A stretch of 64,000 nucleotides of DNA from Symbiodinium natans. Lineage: Eukaryota > Sar > Dinophyceae > Suessiales > Symbiodiniaceae. Position 1 is the stretch's first letter. Every line of letters begins with the position of its first letter. This document shows positions 34,301 through 41,800 of the stretch, piece after piece. Position numbers and translations under genes: made by a program. Below the pieces are notes generated by a model. The model was not told where the DNA came from. It made no database searches and worked only from the letters and a program-made list of their open reading frames with translations. The DNA is taken from assembly GCA_905221605.1 (NCBI GenBank), contig CAJNDS010001057.1, positions 626,528 to 690,527 on the forward strand, given 5' to 3'.

Positions 34301-36456
34301 TGCGCACACCGGACGACTAGCTGAAGGAAAGCTCGGGGCACATTCTTGCCCTCAAGCCCAATCACGAGCACCTTCGGCTCTGCGCGCGAAACAGCGCCGC
34401 TAATTGCCTCTAAGTGCCCTTCTGCGGCCAGGTTCCAGGTGATCCCGTAGGCCTGCTTGCCTTGCACAAAAGCTGGAACAACCCTGTACCCGTGCCTCCT
34501 AGCCGCGTCGGAAACGACCGCGTCACCCCAAGCAACCTCTAAGACATCGGCAACCCCTCCAAGGAAATACTGCCGGAACCAACTCTCGACAGCACCCGAC
34601 TCTGGGGAAGCCCTAGGCTGCAACACGCGGGGTTCCGCGACCAAGAGGTCCGCGAGGGCCTCTCGGATCGAGAGCACACCCGTTCTGGCGCGAGACGCTC
34701 TCTCGAGCGTCCTGTCCTGCAACGAGTACGCTCCCTTGTCCAACTTCCTGGCCGAGGCTGCAGCAAGCACGCCGTCGCGGTTCAGGTCGACCTTGGAAAT
34801 GATCTCCCTGACGGTAACCGCTTCGTGGGCCGGACGAGTCCCCTCTGAAAGCGTGAGCGCACCGTCCTCGGCGATGTATGCAAGCCGCCATTTGACGCGA
34901 ACCCCGCTGGCATCGGGGAGATAGCGGTGCACGCCGACCTGCGCACGGGCAGCATCTACCTGCGTAACCCGTCCTAACCTGCACACCTTAGGGCCTCCAC
35001 CTACACCCCGATAGGCAATGCGGTCGCCAAGGCGGAGGACGAAGTCCCTCCCGCGCCTGGTCAGCGTGAACTCCACTTGCTTGGCGTCGCCTTGAACCTG
35101 TTGCCCTAAGCTGGGGCGAGACGAGCCGTCCCCGCCGGTTCCATCGTCCTCAAAGACGACCGGCTCGCGGGATTCCGCGCCATCTGCATCCGCAGGAACA
35201 AGAATGCAGTCTTCCGCGTGCGCCTCCATCGGGCCGCGCCGGGCGGAAGAAGTACCCCCCGACTCCATCGACACGGGCTCCAAGGTGAGCCTGTGGCCCT
35301 TGACTTCCAACACGCGCCAGGGGCCGGTCAGACCCGGTTTCCAAGGCACACGCCCCGCCCCCTCTGAACGGGCCCTCGGAGCGTTCCAGACCACTCGGTC
35401 TCCTGGCTTAAGGTCCACAGTGCGCCTATGGCGATTTGCAAGTTTCGCCCGCGCTTCTGAAGACCGCGTCCAGTGCTCTCGGACCGCAGCAGCTAGTTCC
35501 GAGAACTGCTTAAACTGGCTCCGAGCCCAATCAGAGATGGGTTCGAACTGCAAGGCGTCTCGCAGGACGTCCTTTTCAAGTGGTAGAGCGAGCGACCAGC
35601 TCCGCTCTAGGTCCCTCGGGGTATACCCGTGGGGTCCCGGAGTGTTATCTATGACGTACTCCGCCACCACGAGCCAATCCGACCAAGCTTCGGAAAGGGA
35701 GGCGCCGACTTGCCTGACGACCGCCCCCAGCACCTTTTGAACTTCTTGGTGGACTCGCTCGCTTGCGCCCAACTCACAAGGCCTCAAGGGCGCGCTGAAC
35801 CGCCACTCGGTCCCAAGCATAGCGCTGAGTTCTGCCATGAGCGCATTCTTGAACTCTGGCCCTCTATCCGACCTGATGAGGCTCGGGATCGTCCTGCTGC
35901 GAAGCACACAGCGCACGAACGCCCTCCTGACTTCAGCATGAGTCAGAGACCTCATCGGCTCGAGGAGGACAGCATGACTGAGGCAATCGAAGTACGTAAG
36001 CGAGTACCTATGCCCCTCCCTGTCCTCTCGGTTCGGACCTTCACAGTCCACGCTGACTTCCTGCCAGCATGTCTCGGCGCCACATTTGACCGCACGAGCT
36101 TCAACCTTCGTCGGTCGAGAGCGGCCTTTAATGCAAGCGAGACATTTGGCGACCCAGGTCCGCACATCTTTCTCTAAGTCGGGCCACCAGACTGCCCTCT
36201 CTAGCAGCTTGACGGTAACCTCAGCAGACCTATGGGCCCCAAGGACTCCACAGTGGACTGAATTGTAGCAAGCGCGGCGCCAGGTCACCCCATTCGCGCC
36301 CGCAGCCCCGTTGGGAACCACTGGGACAACGACGGTTTGACCCGTCCTGAGGGTCACCTCGCGCTCAAGCAACCCGTCTCCGGATATCTCCATTGGCGGC
36401 TCTGGCTTGCGAATCGAGCCGCCAATGAGGGATCGCGCCGCTGACCCTCGTACCAC
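31042..36456 (-). CDS. Element ORF D: integrase, BAH-like, Rossmann-like, RT palm, KptA-like
   Basis: A 1804-codon frame (first codon GTG, -1 relative to ORF C). The integrase has H68, H75, C105, C108 and catalytic D137 (VSVDCEG), D197 (RSDRGPEF) and E233 (GASERVHQE), with 35 residues between D197 and E233. A GPY/F-like module follows (LTGPWRVLEVKGHRLTL). Residues about 470-570 (LRLGDRIAYRG, RVTQVDAARAQVGVHRYLP) resemble a BAH domain. A Rossmann-like domain follows (VLEVAWGDAVVSDAARRHGY). RT fingers/palm occupy about residues 940-1175, with D1096 in FVDAVSGFNQ and Y1164-V-D-D1167. After a less ordered 250-residue stretch, an internal Met (32193) starts the KptA-like domain. The rest of the frame beyond about 31480 is Arg/Pro-rich and probably not translated in this frame. 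Confidence 0.85.
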   Translation of the reverse strand: MVRGSAARSLIGGSIRKPEPPMEISGDGLLEREVTLRTGQTVVVPVVPNGAAGANGVTWRRACYNSVHCGVLGAHRSAEVTVKLLERAVWWPDLEKDVRTWVAKCLACIKGRSRPTKVEARAVKCGAETCWQEVSVDCEGPNREDREGHRYSLTYFDCLSHAVLLEPMRSLTHAEVRRAFVRCVLRSRTIPSLIRSDRGPEFKNALMAELSAMLGTEWRFSAPLRPCELGASERVHQEVQKVLGAVVRQVGASLSEAWSDWLVVAEYVIDNTPGPHGYTPRDLERSWSLALPLEKDVLRDALQFEPISDWARSQFKQFSELAAAVREHWTRSSEARAKLANRHRRTVDLKPGDRVVWNAPRARSEGAGRVPWKPGLTGPWRVLEVKGHRLTLEPVSMESGGTSSARRGPMEAHAEDCILVPADADGAESREPVVFEDDGTGGDGSSRPSLGQQVQGDAKQVEFTLTRRGRDFVLRLGDRIAYRGVGGGPKVCRLGRVTQVDAARAQVGVHRYLPDASGVRVKWRLAYIAEDGALTLSEGTRPAHEAVTVREIISKVDLNRDGVLAAASARKLDKGAYSLQDRTLERASRARTGVLSIREALADLLVAEPRVLQPRASPESGAVESWFRQYFLGGVADVLEVAWGDAVVSDAARRHGYRVVPAFVQGKQAYGITWNLAAEGHLEAISGAVSRAEPKVLVIGLEGKNVPRAFLQLVVRCAQERTRAGAHVALHLQAQKGEWEPWRLEEWGALFGTLAEPRWPWAFVRADICQFARASGRDNLVESGALWLADFSLESVGLRCSRPDALGAVQHKHVERAQADYNLIGAAFCASLQDLGLRGAEELCTAAVESFPATAGADSAAAAPQPSPVIPLPDVRSGEDLTPAERAELDKEVDKYAAEKEAFWRTKADAKDWDSVRADLEVYALAGEKVAEDPRRTEAYRDLVWSGLKIEPGPTRPGLTDADIAAVREVIRRKAAGFWVEDTTRTTVRKFAHDCIPTGPPVSSQPHSLRGESAQWVDDKLEEECKRGQLIRGSSAWGSAPFPTKEMPSYKRHRKRRLVVDYRRVNARIKRSTYYCRRGSDVLAAAVGSVWYTFVDAVSGFNQIRNTKRAREVLAIVARSGKYLPVGLTFGPINGPDDFNFVVDRAYAPGRGRRLKYTKEWIAYVDDLTVRTGRVIDGQFFTDAQAEGAVREACAKGAVAAPQSASSALEALGVRGAHNTKRANHDAARSDQNHPTRVLMLRMLGLFGCFCVQGGCFWGGPFPRSPVCGQKDFSSFVACSFVPLSRSQCFASRPRGSVQGRSRSLRSLRAQTLRKLPKPPPQRFKCVVEPRVGSPSPRSCLCTAPRCGSRPDRAGATDRSPGPSWSTTRPRCGPCPGRAGAAAYHYCTPAPCSGPCPGRSRARQVFLAHRRSSKAAGLSAAMGGGGSKGRGKSKSPGPKGRKGPPTIDDVQRMLVRCMRHGEAGCRGRFGPGGLYPVDELIEQLGITINQYNQAVAHDANQRKPRLDTSYAGYLRAFQGHSADCGHPMGFMMEGLSETAINDLIYRYGPAMWHGTDLHVVPSLIENGLIPGGGPGGRLGVHYVLGHCPTQWEDGRRGFRRGSTCIVEVRLAVLRDAGVPFYAGADGVALTGQIRATGISRIWALPKGSAVYSILIAELEVDRLIQHVDLRSLGDTSAGPHPPLGRGPKLGTVQAPKLLRPAVARRAPRRLCWPLRAVSWPRGPPNLLPLLRPRLRPKGVLQGLLRLRAFQRRARSILGATSLAPMPSRPKTRSRKRQPKKLKVSRKIVPARIFPTRGRPKPRSR
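31480..32193 (-). CDS. KptA/Tpt1-like RNA 2'-phosphotransferase domain
   Basis: From Met at 32193 a Gly/Lys/Ser-rich leader is followed by all recognisable KptA blocks in order: CMRHGEAGCRGRFGPGGLYP (family L-R-H...DGW), LRAFQGHS (family IRA-x-QGHS), MWHGTDLHVVPSLIENGLIP (HGT plus GL), GVHYVLG (HVH-like), VPFYAGADGVALTGQ (FYxSxNGVxLT). In Tpt1 these segments carry the Arg/His residues that bind NAD+ and the 2'-phosphate; most Arg/His positions appear kept. The known reaction transfers the 2'-phosphate of spliced RNA to NAD+, and some family members ADP-ribosylate RNA or DNA ends. Whether it is expressed alone from the internal Met or as part of the polyprotein is unknown. An alternative is a degraded captured host gene, but the frame is intact. 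Confidence 0.82.
32264..32425 (-). repeat. Cluster of three copies of the element's CCAGGRCACGGNCCGC motif
   Basis: Copies at 32264-32281, 32327-32344 and 32402-32419 (+ strand). The last two sit in a longer repeat (CTCCCGCGCGG...CCCGCAGCGGGGC, 32316-32350 and 32391-32425). Further single copies in the same orientation occur at 27219, 28213, 31300, 38189, 42322 and 43324, with a weaker one at 38234. The cluster fills the gap between the RT palm and the KptA-like domain. Confidence 0.75.
32860..33640 (-). other. RT fingers/palm half with YVDD, downstream of integrase
   Basis: In order: fingers (WVDDKLEEECKRGQLIRGSS, APFPTKE), KRRLVVDYRRVNARI, motif A with Asp at about 33169-33171 (VWYTFVDAVSGFNQIRN), LPVGLTFGPINGPDDFNFVV (the usual MPFGLxNAPxxFQ element) and the active-site YVDD at 32956-32967. 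Sequence after YVDDLTVRTG turns to unrelated material, and no thumb or RNase H follows. These parts are in ORFs B and C upstream. Confidence 0.88.
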
Positions 36457-38870
36457 GCCGTACGAAGGGATCCCGTGACTCGGAACTCCGAAATGTTCGC
36501 CGCGTCCCTTGCCTCGACCGCAAGCTGCTCACGACGATTTTCGTCCTCCTCCGCGATCAGGCTCAAAGACGGAACACCGCCCTTAAACTCGACCTTGACC
36601 TTGGTTGAGGAATGGTCCCAAATGCACAGGATGGGGCTATGGCTAACGAGCTCTAGAACCACTGCAGGGCCCTTGTGCTCTTCACCCATAAACGCCAAAA
36701 CTCTACCCTTCAGCTTGCACTCATTGGCATTCTTCCCGCGACTGATAGCGCCCGCGGTCCAATGCCCTTCTACGCCCTCGTTGGACGAAGAGAATTGAGC
36801 AAGGACCCTTGACGCCTGCAGGGTAGACCTGCGGGGATCCGAAGCTGCTTCTCCGGTTGCCCGCCAGCCAATGACCTGAGTAACCCTACCCACAAGGGCT
36901 ATCAGCTTGCCGAAGGAGGGGTCTAAGGCAACCTCTTTACCATTAGACCTCCAGAGCACTTCACACTGCTCATTCACGACATGTCTGTGGCCGTGCCAGT
37001 TCACCACTGACGACCAATGCACGACGATGTCGCCCTGAACCACATTCAGGGGCGAGCAGTTGTGCCCCGCCACCACAGCACCATCTTCTCTAACCACCCA
37101 TGTGGTCCAGTAAGGCTTCACATCGCCCCACTTGGAAAGATCCTTGTGCTGGGAGCCGAGGCTGAGCTTCATGGAATGGCTCTTCTTCCATATCTTCCCA
37201 CTCAGCATGCCATATGCAGTGGGAACTGGAGCATCTTTGGGCGTAGTCCTAAACCCTACCGCCCATTGCTGGATGGTTGAGGACCTAACCCTAACCAAAC
37301 CTCCTGTCCTATCCAAAGTTGCAAGGACGGAGTTGACCTCTAGGCCCACCTCATGGGCCTCAAGGTCGCCCTCAAGCGGAGGTTCGGGCTCCTCCCGCTC
37401 GGCTATCTCTACCGAGATATCGACTGCCTCTTTCTCGATGCAGGCGGGGCAGCGAGAAAACAGGTAGGTCCGCTTGCCGCAGATGCACAGACCCTCATGG
37501 TCCCAGAGGGGTCGTGACGGTTCGTCCAGCATCCCTCTAATGCTGGCATCATCAATGGAACGAACCGCGTCCAGCCTCAAGGACCGCAGAACCTCCGCCC
37601 CCAATGCCTGCTTCCCTACGATCCCAAAACCTCGCAGGGGAGGCTCCGGAAAATCCTTCTTGAGTTCCGGACAAGCCTCGGCCACTTCCAAGTGGCCTTG
37701 CTGCGTGCGCCAAAGGCGTGGCCGCACCGCCCAGATAGCCTTGATGCCTGCCCAAGCCTCTCCTACAGCCCTGGCTTCCTTGCGCTGCAGGTTCCTTGCT
37801 TGGAGCGTGAGCTCAACAACCAAAGGCCACCTAAGGACGGCTGTGACAAGCCCGCCTTGCCCAAGTCCTACGAGGAACTGCGGACGAAACCCCGAAGCTT
37901 CCCTAAGAACCTTGGCACACGAAGTAAGCAAGTCGACCCTGATCCGCTTGATCTTCTTGGTCCCTGCGAGCCTGCCGGCCCCGCAATCAAAATGCGAGGC
38001 AAGCCCGTCGGTATCCTCAAACGGACCCCAACAACCCCTGACAGCCACAGAAACTCCAGGGAGGCTCGCTTGAAAGACGCGCCTGATCTCAGTCAGCTCT
38101 GCGTCCTGCTCTTTCCAACGCGCGTAGTCAAAGACAACCATGACGCGCACCGGAAGGGCTGCGACGACGCACATCGGCACAGCCGCGGCCTGGACACGGC
38201 CCGCAGGCTCTGGGACGGCGTCGTTGCCGACCGCCCAGGGCACGGGTCCGTCACCCTCAGTACCCTCTCCGAGGTACTGGTCCAGGTCGAAACCTCGGAC
38301 CTCGAGATCTTTCGTCCTCGCCGCAAGGAGCGCATCCCGATCTTTGGGATTGCGGCTAAAACTGTCACCCAGCGTCGCTGAGCGACCGCTAAGGCTCCTT
38401 ATTTCGGACCCATCCATAAGGATTTCCGCAACCCACCGGACGAGTTTCGGATCCATTCCGATGTCCGACGTTTGCGCTCGGGTAAGGTTGGCATGATCTG
38501 TCCAACACAGAGTCCGAATAGAGCCAAACATGCGGCGTGTCGCCCGCTTTACCTCGAGCTGGGCAAACGCCTCCTGTATCAAGGGCGGCCAGTTCTGCTG
38601 CGCGGGGGTCAAGCTCTTTGAGTGCGTCATAAGCACTTTGAGCTGACTCAAGTCACGCGTCATCTGCACGACGCTGCCCCCTACCGCGATGCCCGACGCA
38701 TCCGCGATCTGCTCAAGGGGACACGACCCATCCGCAGCAGAGGCCTCATCGAAGGTAGCCAAATTGATGCGGTTCTGCATCATGCGCTTAATCGCTTTAA
38801 AGGCTTTGCAACCCTCGGTGGCGGCTGAGCCCAGCCCGCCTTCAGGAAAGACGGCCCTGGCTTCTGCCAC
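36354..38870 (-). CDS. Element ORF C: RNase H and linker region up to integrase
   Basis: An 838-codon open frame (first codon GTG) overlapping ORF B by 91 nt in the -1 frame. The thumb of ORF B continues directly here into a Ty3-type RNase H: IADASGIAVGGSVVQ (first Asp), THSKSLTPAQQNWPPLIQEA (Glu), RTLCWTDHANLTRAQ (third Asp), then LMDGSEIRSLSGRSATLGD. Next is an alpha/beta stretch with FLVGLGQGGLVTAVLRWPLV, then CICGKRTYLFSRCPAC, a four-Cys knuckle near 37450-37500. The C-terminal 300 residues are unrecognised. The end, QRRDPSLAARF, is the usual lead-in to an integrase H2C2 finger, which continues in ORF D after a further -1 shift. Confidence 0.8.
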   Translation of the reverse strand: MAEARAVFPEGGLGSAATEGCKAFKAIKRMMQNRINLATFDEASAADGSCPLEQIADASGIAVGGSVVQMTRDLSQLKVLMTHSKSLTPAQQNWPPLIQEAFAQLEVKRATRRMFGSIRTLCWTDHANLTRAQTSDIGMDPKLVRWVAEILMDGSEIRSLSGRSATLGDSFSRNPKDRDALLAARTKDLEVRGFDLDQYLGEGTEGDGPVPWAVGNDAVPEPAGRVQAAAVPMCVVAALPVRVMVVFDYARWKEQDAELTEIRRVFQASLPGVSVAVRGCWGPFEDTDGLASHFDCGAGRLAGTKKIKRIRVDLLTSCAKVLREASGFRPQFLVGLGQGGLVTAVLRWPLVVELTLQARNLQRKEARAVGEAWAGIKAIWAVRPRLWRTQQGHLEVAEACPELKKDFPEPPLRGFGIVGKQALGAEVLRSLRLDAVRSIDDASIRGMLDEPSRPLWDHEGLCICGKRTYLFSRCPACIEKEAVDISVEIAEREEPEPPLEGDLEAHEVGLEVNSVLATLDRTGGLVRVRSSTIQQWAVGFRTTPKDAPVPTAYGMLSGKIWKKSHSMKLSLGSQHKDLSKWGDVKPYWTTWVVREDGAVVAGHNCSPLNVVQGDIVVHWSSVVNWHGHRHVVNEQCEVLWRSNGKEVALDPSFGKLIALVGRVTQVIGWRATGEAASDPRRSTLQASRVLAQFSSSNEGVEGHWTAGAISRGKNANECKLKGRVLAFMGEEHKGPAVVLELVSHSPILCIWDHSSTKVKVEFKGGVPSLSLIAEEDENRREQLAVEARDAANISEFRVTGSLRTAWYEGQRRDPSLAARFASQSRQWRYPETGCLSAR

Positions 38871-41800
38871 TGCCCTAAAATCTTGGCTGCGTGCCCATAC
38901 TCAACAGGCAGGTAGCCGCGCAACCAATTTGCGCAACCCAAAAATTGCTGAATGTGAAGCTTCTCCCAGAGCGGGGGAAAGTCAATCACCGCCTGACAAC
39001 GCTCTTCGTCAGGCGAACTCCCGTCCCGCCCAATGTTGTGTCCTAGGAGCTTACCTTTGGAGACACAAACTTCGGCCTTACTGATCCCAAACGAGAACCC
39101 AAACAAGATTGACTTATCTAGGAAACCCTCTAAGGAAACGAGGTGGTCGAGGAGGTGCGGGCACGCCTTAGGGTGCCGGGCGCGCATATCTGCCGCGAGC
39201 TGCTCATAATAATAGTCCGTTGGAGGCTCCTCGATCATCTTATCGATGTCCCAGCTCTCCACGATATGATAGCTCGGGCAGCGCGCCGTGTCGACCGCGT
39301 CTGCTGGGCGCACAGCATCACTTGCGCCCCTTTCAGCCGTGGCCGATCCCTCACGCCAGCCAGCCCAGCGTGGCCCCTTGCGCGTCCTAAAGACCGCGAG
39401 GCGTTCGGTGACGGGAACCTCATCGCTGCACGCAACGCTTTCCGCCACACGCAAATCCCTCGTGTCCCAAAGACGCCACGCCTCACCTGCGCGCTGAAGC
39501 AAGCACGTTTCGTAAGGCGCCTTCTCGACCGCCACGGTCCCAAGGTCCTTCTGCGCAGGGCGCCTACCCCACACAGACGCGTAACCACCTGGCGCCTCCC
39601 ACCAGCTGTCGACGCTTGGAAGGTGGTCCAAGCAAGTAAGCACTCCAGGCTCCTCAACAGGGCGCCCAACCGGGCCGCTCCCGCCCCACACCGAAGCGAG
39701 AACAGTCACCGCAGCAAGGACCGATAGCACACCGATCCTGGCGCCGGTACGCAGCCGCCCAAAGGACCGCGCACACGAGGAACAACCTTGGAAGCTTCTT
39801 GCCGCGGCCCTGGACGCGGACCCGCAAGCAAAGCACGGGTCATGGTCAACCGAAGCAACGGCGACCCCACAATCCGCACATGCCTGCGGAGACGGCTCTG
39901 ACTCGAACACCGTCTCAATCGCGCCACAACCACAAGCCGCAGTGCTGACGAGGCCGGAACGCACTTCCGCAACAACCTCGCCCGGCTGGAGAGAGTGATC
40001 ACACTCTTGGGCTGCAAGCAAAACAAACCCTTTACCCTCTCCTGTGGGCCAGAGACCTGGCACAGCCTCAACCCCACACTCAACCGGAAGCACAACCTCG
40101 GACAGGGATCCCTCTGCGGAGACTCCTGCCTCCCGCACGACTGGCACCAGCACCCCATCACCTGGCGAGAGCTCGAGCGGCTCTTCCCCGTCATAGCGGA
40201 GAAGCTCACGACTTCCGCCCCCAGGCTCGGTGCATGACGCGTCGTCCAGGCTTGACAACCGCGCTTCAAAGGCATAGGCCCTGTCCTTCCGAGTCCTACT
40301 GTGATCTTCACATCTGGGCATCCTGATTCCCAGCGTGTCGAGGACATGAAAGTCGGGACCCGGCCTGAATCCCAAGCCCATCCTTCCGGCGCAGTCCAGC
40401 GCTCTGCCGCCAAGGATAAGTCCGTGCCAATCGGACGTGCCCCTGGCTGCGATTTTACACCGCACGAAAATCTCGGTGTTGGGGCGACAATCGTCCGCCG
40501 TCCTGCCTTCCAGCAGCGTGACGCGCAAGACTGCTGCCCCTTTCAAAGGAACTGGGGCTCCCGAAGCGATTCCATGCACATATTCGGGGTGGACCCACTT
40601 CTCAAGTCTCACGACCGGAAAGCCAGGATCCTCAGTGCCGATCCCAAGCTCTGCAGCCCGGTTCATCATGCCTACCACGAGTTCCTCAGTCACGTGGTTT
40701 GCGCCGGCGCAACCGTCAAGCATGCACTCGACTTTACGGTCGAGGACCTGGACCACCGTTCTGTACTGGTAGCCTCCTGGCTCGTTGTCCGCCAGGTTCC
40801 ACCAGTCCTTCGGCAGATCGTCCAAGGTGGCGAACTTGTCCCGCCCGCCCTTGCTTAACGGAAGCGCGTGCTGCTGCACCGCGGCGTGTCCTGCGGCTCC
40901 TAAGACGCCTGCCTGGACGCCTGAGCTGCCTATCTGGACACTGAACGCGGCGAAGGGGTTAGACATGGAAGCACCGGAGGGCGGGGCCCAGTTGGCAGGC
41001 AAGGCCGGCGTCCCTCCTGAGGTCGTCAGGTTGTGGACCATGTCGCAGCTGGCTCCTTTCTTGCACGACCCATTCTTGGAGAAAAAGGGGCAAACAGTGC
41101 CTGGTGGCTTTGCCGCGCCTTTGGCCGCAGCCTTAGGCTTTGCGTTGGCTTTTGCTTTGCCACCTCCCTTCCCTTTGCCTTTACCTTTCGCAGTGGCAAA
41201 GGTTTGGTCACCCTTCTTGGCCGCGAGAGCTTTTCTGCGAAGCTCCTTGTCGTGGCTGTACGGGCAGGCATCCCCTTTCGGGCAATTCCCATGATCGCGA
41301 AAGTGGAAGCAGATCTTCTTGTCCGCTCCTTTGCCAGCTCCCTTCGACGTAGCAGCATACGTCTGGTCCGCGCCAGCTTTGGCCGCGGCAGCTGCTCCTT
41401 TCGCAGCAGCCTTCGCAGCGGCCTTGAGACTCTTAATCTCCTTCTGAGCCTCAGCCAGCGCGACCGCCGGGTCCGCGCTCTGCGAACCGGTGGCCGTGTA
41501 CACCGAGTGGGAAACAGCCCTGTGCGCTGCTTCTCTCTGCTTGTACTCCAGAACGACTTTGTGGCTCTCCTCCCAAGTCTGCGGTCCTCGCAACCCGCCA
41601 TCCTTGGGGTCGCCAGGCCACAACCTTTTGTCGTTCCGGATCTCCTTTTGGAGATAAGGGGGCATCTTGCGGAGGTATGAGAGATACAACTCTCGAGGGG
41701 TCTTCCCGAGACCTACTGCCTCAAGGTCCGCGATCGAGGCCTCAAACAAAGGCTCGAATTGGTGGCCTGTGAGCTTACCCTTAGCGAGAGAGGCGTGCTC

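Noticed and set aside
32860-39190. Explaining the RT order by integration of a circular element copy
   Set aside because: Circularisation would place an LTR between segments and separate Gag from the thumb; no LTR copy lies inside, and Gag-protease-thumb is continuous in one frame.
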